DNA of 64,000 nt from Hirsutella rhossiliensis (GCF_020360975.1 NW_025408684.1:682001-746000), one strand, 5' to 3'; shown: positions 1-12,270, counted from the stretch's first letter. Numbers and translations: made by a program. Notes: generated from the letters alone by a model not told the origin.

Positions 1-952
1 GGACTGTCGCCAGCGTGTCAAACATGCGCGCAGAGCTCGAAACGGACCTTGGAAGCGCCTACCTCAATCCCGGGACTAGCACACCGCGGCTGGTAGTTGA
101 CACGGTGGAAAATCTCCAGCCGCAGTACAATAAAGAGTATGAGAGCCGGCAGAGAATAGCGCCTTGGGTGCCCGGGTAGATGGCTGCTGGAACCGTTCAG
201 CACGGCCTCATCTGAAGGGCAGCCCGCTGAGTGTCCATCCCGGACTTGATGCCGCTTGGCAGAGGACCGCCCGTCTCCAAAGGCGATCCATTTGGAGTGA
301 TGACTAGCGGCGTAGCACCACCCTCCAGACAGCAGTAGCACCACGAAGGACGAGAATCGTGGCTGCTCTGCCGGGCTGGTCAGTGTCTTACGGGCAGGGG
401 GGAGTCACCAGGCGCCAGAAACTCTTACCAGTCAGAGAGTGGCGCTTGAGAGATTGAGATATAAAATTGAGGGACAAAAGGCAGCTAAACAGATGTCAGT
501 ACAACAGAGTGGAGATGAGAAAGGGGGGCTTCGTGCCACAAGGCCAGGACTTGCACCACCATAGAACGGGCCATGGCTTAGGCGTCTAGTCCAGTCGGCT
601 CTCGCTATCATCGAAGCCGGGATTCGCAGGATGCATCCCAATTCCGATTCCAGGTCGTAAAGGTTGCATCCGAGGCGGACCGGGCATCGCGGTGACATGC
701 AGAAATGGGGAGCTGACGGGAGTTTCCAGTTTGACATGCTGGAAGACGCGTCAGGGGGTGGCTTTCGCGCTTTTGGCAGCCTCGACGTCAGGTGATTACA
801 TCATCAGGCCCCTTGCCCTGGTGCTAAGTACCGACGCACTCCACGTGCCTGCGCGTCACGTCATCTTCGCGTCTCGGCCCGCCGCGTTTAATTGATTGAC
901 CGGCGGCCAAACATCACTGCATCTCTCGTCGTGCCCCCCGGCGACCATCGCC
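1..952. other. Intergenic, upstream of the PFA4-type gene
   Basis: No open frame here resembles a known protein; those present are short, mostly on the minus strand, and have no conserved motif that I recognise. The last 110 bases before the palmitoyltransferase start contain CACGTG near 843 and a CGTCACGTCATC stretch near 855, which resemble bZIP/bHLH sites and may belong to its promoter. That reading is inference from motif shape only. Confidence 0.5.
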
Positions 953-2257
953 ATGGCCGGATTCAACGACGTGCCGCTCATCCAGAACCTCGCCGTCCCC
1001 ACCGTATGCCTGCTGATTGCCTTCCTGAGCTACTTCTCCCAGTATATCTTCCACCGCTCGACCCTCGACCCCGGCCCGCCCTCGCGGACCGAATCCGTCG
1101 TCTTCAACGCCCTGCTGCTGTGCCTGTGGCTCGCCTACTTTAGGTCAGTCACCATCGATCCGGGTCGATATGTCTTCCCCGGCAAGGTCATCGAATCCGA
1201 CAGCCGCTGGTGCAGAAAGTGCGAGGCCCCGAAGCCCCCGAGGGCCCATCACTGCCGCCACTGTGGGCAATGCATCCCCAAGATGGATCACCACTGTCCG
1301 TGGACTCGCAACTGCGTGTCCATGACGACGTTTCCGCACTTCCTGCGATTCCTCGTATACTCCAACCTGTCGCTCTGGGCATTGGGAAGACTTCTCTGGC
1401 AGCGCTTCTACGCACTCTGGGAGGCTCGGCATCTACCCGCCTATCTCGGACCCAGTCTGCAGGCGCTCATTGCGTTGGCATTGACATCGCTCATATGCCT
1501 CTTCACGACGCTCGCTCTTGGCGTCATGCTGGTCACTACCCTGAGGGCCTGGCTGTTTAATTGCACCATGATTGAAGGCTGGGAGCTGGAGCGCCACGAG
1601 GCAGTCGTCGATCGAGACGGGCGAGACTGGTGGGACATAACCCAGCCTGACGGTGAAAAGGTTCGATTCGAAAGGATCGAGTTTCCGTACGACATTGGCT
1701 TATTTGCCAACATGTCCCAGGCCATGGGGACTTCCAACCCCCTGCTCTGGTTCTTCCCCTTTGCTGGTAACCCCCACGTCGGTACTGATGGGCGGGGTGT
1801 TGGCTGGAACTGGGAGGAGAATGGTTTCAACCGCAAAGAAGGCATGTGGCCGCCCCTTGACCCAGAGAAGATTCGGCGAGCCGCTCGACCGTGGCCGGCG
1901 TCACACGGGCACGATCGGGCCAGATTACCTTACGAGGACCTGAGTCTAGAGGAGCAGAAACGAGCGTTCAAGCAACGCCAGGAAGAGGACGCGAGGAGGA
2001 GGAAGTCGCTCCTCGCGGAGCTGGAAGAGGTGGACGACTACGACTTTGTAGATGATGTGAACGACTCGAACGACGCACGGGGCCGAGATTCGGGCGGAGC
2101 GCCGGGGTGGATGAACTCGGACGGCGAGCGGCTGCAAGACTACGGCGTCGACGAGGAAGCCGAAGACGCCGAGGCTGAAGATCTGCACGACGAGGACATG
2201 CCTCTCGGAGAACTGCTGCGCCGGAGAAGGGTCGTTTCACGGGACGACGCAGCCTAG
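953..2257 (+). CDS. PFA4: Palmitoyltransferase PFA4 (DHHC family)
   Basis: Intronless, 434 residues. It transfers palmitate from acyl-CoA to cysteines of membrane proteins; the fungal PFA4 group acts in the ER, where the yeast protein modifies chitin synthase Chs3. Visible are two N-terminal membrane segments (about residues 12-32 and 49-63), a cysteine-rich domain with CRKC, HHCRHCGQC and the catalytic DHHC at 112-115, then two further membrane segments (about 131-148 and 178-200). The NPLLWFFP segment after the last helix and the long acidic C-terminal tail also fit PFA4. I chose the ATG at 953 (gccATGgcc) because it begins the conserved MAGFNDVP-like N-terminus; the frame is open for 19 codons upstream without another ATG. 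Family assignment is secure. The PFA4 subgroup rests on overall layout. Confidence 0.93.
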   Translation: MAGFNDVPLIQNLAVPTVCLLIAFLSYFSQYIFHRSTLDPGPPSRTESVVFNALLLCLWLAYFRSVTIDPGRYVFPGKVIESDSRWCRKCEAPKPPRAHHCRHCGQCIPKMDHHCPWTRNCVSMTTFPHFLRFLVYSNLSLWALGRLLWQRFYALWEARHLPAYLGPSLQALIALALTSLICLFTTLALGVMLVTTLRAWLFNCTMIEGWELERHEAVVDRDGRDWWDITQPDGEKVRFERIEFPYDIGLFANMSQAMGTSNPLLWFFPFAGNPHVGTDGRGVGWNWEENGFNRKEGMWPPLDPEKIRRAARPWPASHGHDRARLPYEDLSLEEQKRAFKQRQEEDARRRKSLLAELEEVDDYDFVDDVNDSNDARGRDSGGAPGWMNSDGERLQDYGVDEEAEDAEAEDLHDEDMPLGELLRRRRVVSRDDAA

Positions 2258-2629
2258 CCCGAACCGAATCGGTGCGTCGATGCCGGCGCAGGAAAGGCCT
2301 ACGGTGCAAATTTACGTCGTGAGATGCTGCATCGGCCAAAACATCAAGGCAAGCGTGGAGTTTAAGTATTCGATCTTGACGTTGAAGGCTCATTCAAGAA
2401 ACACACGTCTAATAGTCCACTACACCCTGCTTGCCAGTTAACCAGACACTGCTTCCCCCTCCGAGGACTCCGATTGTAGTCGAATGGCGAGCTACTCGTC
2501 GACTTCTCATGTAGTCACAACAAGAACGAGCACTCCTCCGCATTGCAACGAGAGAAAGAAAAAAAAGGCTCCGCAAGGCTTGCAACCCCATCGCCCAGGT
2601 CGTGAAAGCGTAACTTGAATCGCCGACTC

Positions 2630-5600
2630 TTACCAGTCATCATCCTCCCGACCCTTTTGCATGGCATTTTTACGTGCCAGGAGAGCGTCTGCTAAACTGC
2701 CAGCCAGACTGGGCGTTGGCGTTGTGCTGCGGCTACCCTCGGAGCCGCTGGCGCCGTTCAGGCTCATGCCCGAGTCTCGCTGTCCCAAGTCGACCGGCTT
2801 GCGTCCGGCCGCCGGTCGCTTCGCAGGCGGGGCCGGCGGCTTTGCCTTGGCCGACGGCGGAGGCGGGGGTGGTCGAGGAGCGGGGACCGGAGCTGCTGCC
2901 TGTTCCTCCACGTACGCCGCTGGAACCCAGGCCTGTTTTTGAGCGTTTTTCGCCAGCCACCATCCTGCGAGGCGAGTTAGTTTGGCCAAAATTCAACTTG
3001 CCGACCAGCAAGGGTGGGGGGCATACCGTTGTTTTCTTTTTGCACAATTTCAAGTATCTCCCCCGCACGGATGGACAGCTCGTTCTCCCTTTGGCCGGCA
3101 AAATCATAGAGCACCTTGGCCGTGACCTTTGCCGGGGTAGAAGGCGGAGCTGGTGGGGGCGGAGGAGGGGCACGAGCTCCCCCCCCGCCCGTACTGTTCT
3201 GGTTTCTCGTGTGGTTTGCAAGGGGTCGCTGAGCTGCGGCGGCGCTCGCTGCGGCAGGGGCACCCGCTGCGGCGCTGAGCACGGCGGGGGGCTGAGGCAC
3301 GGCTCGGGCTGCGCCAGCTCCTGGCCTCGGCTGCGCTGTTCGGTTCCCCGTGATCCTGGATGGTCGGCCGCCCGGACCGCCCGGCTTGATGAGTTTGCCC
3401 CGTGTAATCGGCCTCGGGGGTACTGGCTTGGTTTTTGGCATTGGCCTCGATCCCGAGTTGGGGGGTTCTCCTTGGTGGGTGTGGACAGCGCCGCTCTTGT
3501 AAAAGTCGGCTCGCTGCTGCGAGTCTTTCAAGACTTTGACCTGCTGCATCTTATTCGGCTTCTTGGCGTACTCAATCACGTCGCCAACCTTGAGGTTGAA
3601 TCCGCCGGGCATCACACGCTGCATCTGGGTGAACATTTCAGTCTTGAAGACGCAGCTCAGTAGGGGATCGGGCTCCTGTGCCGATCCGACTCCGAGCGAG
3701 AACCAGTCATCCTGGCACGTAGAAGTCCCGATGAATTTGATGGAGCCAAGGGGAACGGCCCTCTCGACGGAGATCTGCGGCTGGCCGTTGACAAGCAGCT
3801 GGGCGATGATGTAAAATTTGCTGCTGGTGATGATGATGGTGCGGGGACTCGGCTTGCTGGACCGGCCGAACTTGGCCTCGAGCATCTCGCCACGGCAAGA
3901 GAAGATGGCCCGCTCGTTGGATCCTATGCCCGCAGCGTTGCGAATCTGCGCGCCGTGGCCAGTGGTGGCGTTGGCGCCCAGGTAGTCGCCGAGGAACCTG
4001 CGAGAGCCCAACAGACTCATGCGCCTCCTTTCCTTGCGTCCCTGGAGGATCCGGTGGCCCTTGTCACGAAGCTGCAGGAACTCGGCCCCGGTTCGCTTCT
4101 TCCTCCACATACGCTGTATCCGTGTCGCGGACTCTGCTCGATACGCGAGATAGGCTCGCCACATTCTTTGGATGCGGGTTGCCATGTTGTGCCAGTATCG
4201 GTCTCTCATGTGCTCCAGGGCAAACAGGGTCTCGGGTGCCTTGACGAAAGCCTTTGTAACGCCAAGCTGCCACTCTTCTTTGGGGATGCTCGTATCTTTG
4301 AGGATCTGCCTGACGGCATCCTCGTACGAACCTTGCCAGGTGTACTCGCCTGCATACGACGTGGCGGGCGACAGAAGAAAGAAGCGGTCGACAAACTTGT
4401 CAAAGGCTTGCCGGTAGGCGAACCCGGCTCGTCGAATCCGGACGTTTTCTTGGAGACCCAGGTACTTGATTTGGTGAAGCACGTTGGGGCTGTTGTATTC
4501 AGTGGGCGACTTGTTCTCATTAGGCTTGATGGTCCGGATGTATGATGGCTGGCACTTCATGAGCGTCTCCACCAGGGCGTTGGCCGAAGCGCGGATCCGA
4601 TCTCCGGCCGAGGGCGGCTGTTTACGGTTGTCCTGGTCGACCTGGTGAGGGAAGATTGTATGTACAAATTGGACTCCGCTGTGCTGGAAAAGATTGAGAA
4701 GCCCTTTGAGGAGCTGGTCCTTGTTCTTGTCGGTAATTCCCTCGACGGTGTAGGAAACTTCTCCAGCGTAGTGCTTGATGATGAAGTTGCCCTGACGGGG
4801 GGTCAGGTGAGCGTGAGACATGCCATTAATGCTCTGCATAAAGGTCCGGTCGCATGCGGCGGGATCAGCATGTGCCGTCTTGGTGGCATCCTTCATGGCC
4901 GAAAAGACGCCGGGGGGCCTGATTTGCTCAATGAGGTCGCACACGACCTTGTTGTCGAAGTACTTGATGGGAGTCCACTGGATTTTCTCCCTGGCATATT
5001 CCTCCTGTTCTGTCTTGAGGGTAAGCTGGATGAAGATTTGCTGCAACTTTTCGTTGACGTAGTTGATGCACAGCTGCTCGAAGCTGTTCTTCTCGAAGAT
5101 TTCGAAGCCGTATATGTCCAGTATCCCGACCGAATTGGCCGTCGCCTGTCGAGACTTGAGAGACTTGTTTATGCGCTCCACGATCCAGTCAAAAAGATTG
5201 TTGTAGATGGCCTTGGCCAGGGCATCGCGCGAGGCAGAGGCCTGGGCGGGGTTAGCAGGGGACTCGATTACTTCGCCGCTGCGAGGGGTCAGGATGCGGA
5301 TCGTGATGGCGTGGATTAGCTGTTCGGGCGTCACTTCGAGGAGGTATGCGGCAAAATCCACCACCGACTGGTCAGCGACAGCGGCGTAGCCATTGTCGTC
5401 TTCCTGGAATTGGATGTTGCCGATCCACAGGATAGTAGCGAGCATGCGAAAGATGTCGTCCTGCTCGGACTGGCTCAGACCAATAACGCTCATGGCGTTG
5501 AGGGTGTCCTGGAAGTCGGCTACATCGTCGATGCCGTCGACGTCGAAGCATTTGGAGCGGCTGGTATAGACGTAGGTCTCGGGACGTTGGATGCCAAAAC

Positions 5601-6416
5601 GCTCCTGGTACTGCCGCGAAGCCCCCTTGGTGAACTGGTAGAAGATGTGGAAGTTCCTCTCGTTGGTTATTTGGCCGACGACGCGCGTCTTCTCGAGCAG
5701 ATAGTTTGTGATGTCGGCCCCGACCGGTTCGCCTGCCGAGTTGAAGTGGATCTGGAGGTACTTTCCGAACCGCGACGAGTTATTGTTCCGCAGCGTCTTT
5801 GCGTTGCCGAACGACTCGAGCAAGGGGTTTGTGGCCAGCACCATTTCCTTGATTTTCTTGATGTCACCCGACTGCTCGCCAGAGACACTGGCAATGTATT
5901 GCATGATGCGCTTGGCAGCCTCAGTCTTGCCGGCGCCAGACTCGCCCGATATGATGACGCACTGGTTGTCCTTGTAAGCCTTCATGTTGTAGTAGGCGGA
6001 CTCGGCGATGGCAAAGACGTGAGGGGGCATCTCGAGACGGTTCTTTCCCTTGTAGCTGTCGAGGACGTGGTCGGTGTAGATGCCCAGGTCGCGGAAGGGG
6101 TTGACGGATACCAGGACATGGCCGATGTACGTGTAGATTTCGGCGCCTTCGAAGCGCTTCTTGAGGTTGTCGTTGATGGCTTCGTTGGAGACCTTGCTGA
6201 GGAGGGTCAAGTCGGAAACGCCAATTTCCTTCTTCTTGGCCACCTCAAAGGTGGCCTTTTTGGGCTTCGCACTGCCGCCGCCCTGGACGCCCGATGCTCC
6301 CGATTGGGCATGCTGGGCAGCTTTGTTCTTGGGACGCCGTGATATACCCTGAGAGATGTGAGCATTTGTTCGGCCGGAAGGGAGCCGGCAGCAGCGTCTC
6401 GATTGCTTCGTACCAT
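2630..6416 (-). CDS. MYO1: Class I myosin (myosin-1)
   Basis: Exons on the minus strand: 6416-6414, 6348-3027 and 2964-2630, giving 1219 residues, the usual length for fungal myosin I. It is an actin motor for endocytic patches and polarised growth. In order: motor domain with P-loop GESGAGKT (about 136-143) and LIYGFEIF-like switch II (DIYGFEIF), two IQ motifs ([21 protein letters not shown]), a basic TH1 membrane-binding tail, a proline/alanine-rich TH2 region, an SH3 domain split by intron 2 (ending WWLAKN...WVPAAYVEE), and an acidic C-terminus ending EDDDW that in this family binds Arp2/3. Intron 1 (6349-6413) directly follows the start codon, so exon 1 codes only for Met; the donor GTACGA and acceptor CTCTCAG then give GISRRPKNK, the standard N-terminus of fungal myosin I. 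Intron 2 is 2965-3026. Confidence 0.97.
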
Positions 6417-8021
6417 GGCGGGCGGGCGAGAGAGCGGTGGGATGGAGGATTCGCCGCAGACGGGTGTCGATTTACTCGGGCATCAGAAAGGAGAAACGGG
6501 CAGTCGACTAGGCGGGAGGCGGAGGCGGAGGCGGAGGCAGGCGTCGAGAGGAAATAAGCTGGCGAAGAGAGAAGAGCTGCGTTTAGGATGCGAGAATCGG
6601 GGCGTTGAGAAGGTGGTTGGATCTGGGGGCGATTGATGGCACGCTCATCGCGATGCACGAATGGTGGTTTGGCGGTGCCTGACGGCGACGAAACGCCGAC
6701 AATTTGCCGGCTTGCACAGCCCTCGCAGCACACGAATCAGTGGGACGCAAGCTGACGAGTCGCCACGCCTCCCTCCACATGCATTCCGAACTGCGTACGG
6801 AGCTAATGAAACCAGTAACAGGGCGGACATGCATCGGTCTGGTTTTCTCGCCAGCCAGCTCTCCGGTTGGCAAGGTGCCTTGTTGTGTGCTACGGCGATG
6901 GCTTAGGTCTTCGGATATTTTGACCCAGCCCGTGCGTGAGTGGCTCGAGGGGGTTGTCGTCATCGTGCTTCCCAGCGGCGTCTTGACCCTTATTCTACTA
7001 GTACTGTACGGTAGAGGATAAGAAATTGGGGATGATCCTTGAATCAAGGAAATGGGGCGCACCAATGGCGAGGAGAGAAAATAAAACGAGAGGATGAGCT
7101 CATGTAATTAGCTGAGCTACCAGTTGCCATAGACTACGTACCAGGTAGTAGGTAGTATCCGCAGGTACCTACCTTACCTATATGAAATAGGTACAGTATA
7201 GTTACAGTGCAAATCAAAGCCCATCATCGGACGGCCAAACGAGCGCTCTCTCCCGCACCTCGCAGACTTGTCTACTGTACTGTACTTCACCTACTGTAGC
7301 ACCTAAGGAGGTAAGGTTAAGTATCTTACCTAGGTAGGTACGTAGTAGGTTCACCTCAGCTGTCACCTCGTCTGTCACACCTGGCAACGCGCCATCTGCG
7401 GGGTTCTCAAAGCAGAGCCCATGGCATGCATGCCGCCTCTGGTTGCGGGGTAATGCAACAACCATCTCCAACAAGTCTTGCCTCTTATACGCCAGTCATG
7501 CCGCGGCAACGAGACGCACCACAGGGCCGCCGCCCGGCGACCACCTGCGGCAAGCCAACGGGACAGGCTTGCATGCAGGGTACCAGTACGGTTCATGCTG
7601 GAATGAAGGCCATCATCGTCCATGGATGGACAATATCAACCTGACGACATAAGTAGGCGGTCAGGGAGCATGCGCGATACCTTGCCCCTGCTGCGCTCTG
7701 CCTTACATACAGGTATAATAAGTTGGCACCTGCCACAGCTATAACAAAGCACGACTCTCCCTCCCCCCTATCCAGCCAAGCCAGCGTCCCGCTTTGATAC
7801 CTTTCTCCATCATCCTCCTGACTCCCAACCGGCGTGAACCCTCCTCCATCAATCAAGCCCTGCTGTACCACTAGTCAGTCTAGCTTTCCATCGATTACTG
7901 TGCGAGTGACGTCGCCGACGACCCCTCCTGGTACTCGCGCCCACTTAAAACACCCACATCATCGCCATCATCATCGCCATCATCATCGGCAGCCTCACAT
8001 CTCGCTGCACCACCGCCCCCC
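6417..8021. other. Intergenic between myosin and RPEL genes
   Basis: Holds the divergent upstream regions of myosin I and the RPEL gene. No credible coding exon was found. A (GGAGGC)-like run lies at 6519-6540 in the myosin leader, two TAGGTA/TACCTA patches lie at 7135-7200 and 7310-7350, and a CATCATCGC repeat at 7955-7990 sits in the presumed leader of the RPEL gene. Confidence 0.5.
7133..7352. repeat. TAGGTA/TACCTA repeat patch
   Basis: Interrupted copies of TACCTA and TAGGTA lie in two clusters (about 7133-7200 and 7300-7352). The same motif recurs in most large gaps of this window. It is not a coding region. Confidence 0.7.
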
Positions 8022-8718
8022 ATGACCGAGTCGACCGAGACGCACCCCCCCGCCGTCGACGAGACGCCCATCTCGCCCATCCGCCCCGACCATGGCAGGA
8101 AGAACTCGCTCGAAAACCACTTGATGCACCGCCCGAACCGCTCTGAGCTGGTAGACAGTACGTCGTGCCTTGCGTTAGCCCCAGGTTTTGCTTTATCCAT
8201 CGGCCATCCGTTCGCCCCATCCCGCCTCACTTTGTCGTCGCCCATCTCCATCGCCTCTTTTGCCACCCCGTCGCCCCATGTTCCCGGTCCTGCCATGCCC
8301 CGGCCCCGGGTCGGAATCTGCCCCTGTTTGCCTCGTCACCAAGTCTTGCGGCGGCTGACATTGCTGGCTTTGGCCACCCCAGAAAACATTCTGCCTGAAT
8401 CCTCGGCCGCCCCGAGTATCCAGGCTCATCAGAGGGAGGTAAACAAGAGTCCAATCCTCTACCCCCTCCCCTTCCCTCCCCTGCCCCTTGTCCGGCGAGG
8501 CGAACGGGTGGCGCTGACGCACGGCCGGCATACCGCCTTGGCCTCGACAGCTCCAACGGAACATGCTCGAAGATAAGCTCAACGACAAGATTTCCCATCG
8601 GCCAGACCCGGAGAAGCTTGTCAAGGAAGGCGTCCTGCGTAACGACCCCCGCACGGCCGAGGAAAAGTACGAGGAGGCTATTGAGGAAGAGTACGCCAAG
8701 CGCGAGGGCGGTGCTTGA
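8022..8718 (+). CDS. Small RPEL-repeat protein
   Basis: Exons 8022-8157, 8383-8438 and 8551-8718 give 119 residues with all phases consistent (introns 225 and 112 nt, donors GTACGT and GTAAAC). Two RPEL-type repeats are visible: LENHLMHRPNRSELVDKNIL across the first junction and LNDKISHRPDPEKLVKEGVL in exon 3, each with the RP dipeptide and the following ExLv..niL pattern. In animals RPEL repeats bind monomeric actin (MRTF, Phactr). The C-terminus is an acidic helix. There is no signal peptide or membrane segment. Expression and partners in fungi are not visible here, so a role in sensing G-actin is an inference. It lies next to the myosin I gene in divergent orientation, 1.6 kb away. Confidence 0.85.
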
Positions 8719-9557
8719 CGGGCCCCCCACGAGTGCGCAGCGGCAGCCTAGTGCGGTTCACTGCATTGCATCGAGGGACGGCCGGGGCGTGGGGCAAGAA
8801 TATCCCCGGCCTGGGCCTGGTGCTACGGTTGATGAATTCTCTGCTCGTCTTTCTCGGTAGTGGGCAACTCGTGGCTCGATTGTGATGAGTCTTTGCGGGG
8901 GTTTCACGTCGTTCATACAAACGGAACAATGGCCACGTACAGAACCGCGTCCCTTTGGTTTGCGCACTTGTTTGACGGTAAAGCTTCCTTTCAACGTGTC
9001 GACGTCGACGAGAAAGCAACTCCTGCGACCAGGCCACGCGGTACACGTCAAGTTTGCAGATCCCCACCGCGCCAGGTGCCGAGGTACAACCCATTGTACC
9101 CGTGGTAAGTTGCTTGGGCACCAACTTGCCAAAGACGCCACTGGTAGAGGTGGGAATGGTCTGCTTCTAGTTCCTGCAGCGGCATCATGCATGCAGGGCA
9201 CCGATTTGCCGGCCATTCGTCTGGGATGAATCGTGACGTGCTGAGGAGTCAAGTCGGAGGCCGAATGTGGTTTTTGATGCATTTCTTCGCTATAAATGGA
9301 GACGACCAGAGCTCGTCCATCGATTTCACCAGCTCCCGAATAAAAAAAAGTACAAGTCATTCATTGCATTTCCCGCCCGCGCCATATCGCCTTGTAGTAT
9401 CCAAAGGCCGTGAGACCCTCTAGTATAGGTTTTCTATGTATGCCCTTTTCGCCAAGGTCTAGTCGGATCAACAACGCCGCCCCATGTTATAAGTCAGGCG
9501 CCGACGCCGTGCTCGCGGCTCACATATCACTGCGCGCGAGACGGCGCCGCGTACCTG
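8719..9557. other. Intergenic, no gene seen
   Basis: Lies between the 3' ends of two convergent genes. The frames are short and unlike any known protein. Some of it is presumably 3' UTR. Confidence 0.5.
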
Positions 9558-9908
9558 TTATTTCGCAGCATAGGCACCACTGTAGCCGGGGGTCGGGGAG
9601 CCCGACTGATAACCGGTCCTGTTGTGGTTGATGACCGTGGTGCCATTCGACGACCGGGCGACTTGAGCCGTGTGCTCAGCTGTGTTAAGAATCCGGGTTA
9701 GAGAGTGGGGACATGACGGAACATCCATGCAGGGCTTCTTACTGGCACCGTACACACGTCGGATTCCGGACGACGCGGAGCGAGGAACAGACGAGGCCGC
9801 TGACGAAGGCGCATACGATGCGCTGCTTCGTGAGTAGGTTCCGTAGGAGCTCCCAACCGAGGCCTCCCTGGGGGCCTGATGGACCTGGGCGTCGTATGGG
9901 CCGGGCAT
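9558..9908 (-). CDS. Small serine/tyrosine-rich protein, unknown function
   Basis: Exons 9908-9743 and 9679-9558, 95 residues. The 63-nt intron (9680-9742) has donor GTAAGA and acceptor TTAACACAG, and keeps the frame. The sequence is rich in Ser, Tyr, Ala and Gly, with no signal peptide, membrane helix or recognised domain; the end reads GYSGAYAAK. I do not recognise the family. Support comes from the good splice signals, the acaATGcc start context, and a CT-rich tract on the coding strand upstream (10101-10138), typical of expressed fungal promoters. It could be a non-coding transcript. Confidence 0.5.
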   Translation of the reverse strand: MPGPYDAQVHQAPREASVGSSYGTYSRSSASYAPSSAASSVPRSASSGIRRVYGASKKPCMDVPSCPHSLTRILNTAEHTAQVARSSNGTTVINHNRTGYQSGSPTPGYSGAYAAK

Positions 9909-10100
9909 TGTAGCGGCTGGTTGCTTGCGGGTTGAGCTGAGGTGGGCTGTAGCGGGCTGTAGAGGCTTGCGTAAAGGGGAAGCGATGAGCCAGAGGTGAG
10001 ATTGTATGGGCCTGTATCTGAAGCGAGATAGGACCGGTATGTAGTAAGTAGCCGTAGTGATTGCGTCTGTCTGTAGTAGAGCAAAGCAGGTATGAACAGG

Positions 10101-10138
10101 CAGAGAGAGAGAGGGAGAGGGAGGGAGAGGGAGTCGGT
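10101..10138. repeat. GA-rich simple repeat
   Basis: A run of GAGAGA and GGGAGA units. Read on the minus strand it is a CT-rich tract about 190 bases upstream of the start of the 95-residue protein, where it may act as a promoter pyrimidine tract. Confidence 0.6.
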
Positions 10139-11097
10139 ATTTATACCAGGGACGGGAGTGCTCGAAGCTGCCAGGCCGCGCCAGTACGTACCGTACCTAC
10201 GGAGCAGGGCGTGAGCATGAAGAGGTGCAAGAACATTTGGTAAAGTAAACGGGTCAAGGCAGGCAAGATGGACATGGAGTGCGTGAAGCCATGCGTTGAC
10301 GCAACGACTACCGGGGGGGGGGGCATCACGACATACAAAGCCCGGAGTGAGTCAAAAGGCGCACGCCCCGATGTACGGCAGTCAAGCCATGATGGAGCCG
10401 GCTGGGCCCCAGGTCCGGCAAGGGGATAAAGGGGGTGAAACGGGGCGCAAGGGCCTGGTTGGGCGCCGAGGCTTTCTTGGGTTGTCGGTGACGGTCCACG
10501 TTGGGATTTCTGAGGCGAGGAAGCACAGAAGACCGACGTGACTTTGCGAACAAAGACAGGGCAGACCAGGGCGGGTGTGGCAAAGCCTGGGCTCGACACT
10601 GACACGCCCCGGGACATGGACGGGGTGGTGGCTTCGAGGCAGGGCCGATATCCATGCTCCTCTGCCTGCTGGGTAGGTACAGAGTGCTGCCGTCCAAGGC
10701 AAGCCAAGTCCTTCAGATGCCTAGATACGAGTGCGAGGCAAGGCAAGGCACGTCTTCACTCAGGCATTCCGGATGGGGCATGGCGGGCCGGCGGGCAGAC
10801 GACGAGGATATGGCCGTGCCTGGCATGAACGTGACGCAGGTCCTCGATGGCCGGATAGGACAGACGTCGTCAGCGTGGGCCACGAAGATGCGTCGTCGCT
10901 GCCTGCCAGGGGGAGGGGGGCGGAGGGGGGCGGAGAGGGGCGGGCGAATAGCAGAGTCGAATCAGGGGCGTGGCGGGCGCGCGAGAGAGGGTGAGTGAGA
11001 ATGAATGGACGTCGTTGCTGGATGTAGTCAAGGTGCCTAATATCGTCCTTGGTGAGTAACGCACGTGAGACACGTGAATAGATACCAAGGTGGGTAG

Positions 11098-11192
11098 AAG
11101 GTAGGTAAGGTAGGTAGGTAAGGTAGGTAGGTACCTAGGTAGGTAAGGTAGGTAGGTACTGCTAGTAAGGTACCTTAGGTAGGTAGGCAGGC
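11098..11192. repeat. TAGG-type tandem repeat array
   Basis: About 95 bases of TAGGTAGGTA and TAGGTAAGG units with a central palindrome GGTACCTAGGTAGG. This is the densest copy in the left half of the window. It is not the TTAGGG telomere repeat. Confidence 0.8.
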
Positions 11193-12270
11193 AGACGGGC
11201 ACAGCCTCGCGTCCAGGTCCTTGCCATCTAACTATCATCTGCTGTGCTCGCCCGCCCTCAGCACTCGGCGAGGCAGCAGGTACAGTACGGTAATCGGTCC
11301 CCGTCGCCTTGGGAGGGCATGGCAACTTGCACCGCCATTGGTTGGGCACCGGCAACTTGGAGCAATGCCCGGGTACTCTGTACGTGCCGGCTTGACTTCC
11401 AACTGCGAGGCACAAGGTAAATGTACCGGCGATGCTGTGCGTATACATGCTGTAGTTTGTAAATAAGGCTGGAAACACAGCGGCGTTGGCAAGCGGCGCC
11501 AGTGGCCTATTGGCTGGCCCATGGCCCCCTCTTCCACATTTGGCCGTCAGCTGCAGCCTTCATCCATCCGTCGTGATCTGTCGGCCGGCCAATCCGCCCC
11601 TTGGAAATCGCAAAGGGCAGCGAGGGGAGCATCACGGCCACCATGCATGTACTGTACATGACGTGCCTGGCCCGGTCGGTACCTTGCGTCAGAATGCGGT
11701 GGGACGGCTGCATGCGCCTTTTTTGGGCATCTGTCTCGCTCCACTGGTGCTTGGCGGCTGATGGGAAGCTGAAGCCTCATCCATCGGGAGGGAGGGGAGC
11801 TTCTTCCACCATCTTCTTTTCTCCGAGGCCTCCGGAGCGGCCTCTCACTCCACGTACCGTGGGTTGGCTGAGTCCACGGAGGAGGATACGAGGTTGTGTG
11901 CGCCTTCGGAAAAAGAAAACAAAGGGGTGAAAGAGCATCTACGTGCCGCCTGTACACGGGCCTCGGACTCGCGAGACAGCATCGCCGTCATACAGTCTTG
12001 GCCAACAGCCAGGTGTATCTGCATGGGAGAGCTTGGCTGCCTAAATTTGCCTGACGAAGCACAGCCGCCGTGGCAGTCGAAGACGGCAAAAGCCCACTCT
12101 CTCTAGCTCCTCGTCGGCCCTCGCCCCCTTTCATCGTCCTTGACGGCGACGAATGGGCTGATGATGCAGCGAGGTGCTGGGAGATGGTGGCCATGATGAA
12201 GGCCTACGGGTAGCCTCGAGTCGGTGAAGCCGTACAGCCAGCTGCTACGCCCCACGGCTCTCGAATCGAC

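Noticed and set aside
5410..6342. 310-codon frame on the plus strand within myosin
   Set aside because: Mirror frame of the myosin motor domain; no protein features of its own.
10870..11478. 202-codon minus-strand frame over the TAGG array
   Set aside because: Its YLPTLPTYLTYL-like region is a translation of the TAGGTA repeat, not a protein domain.
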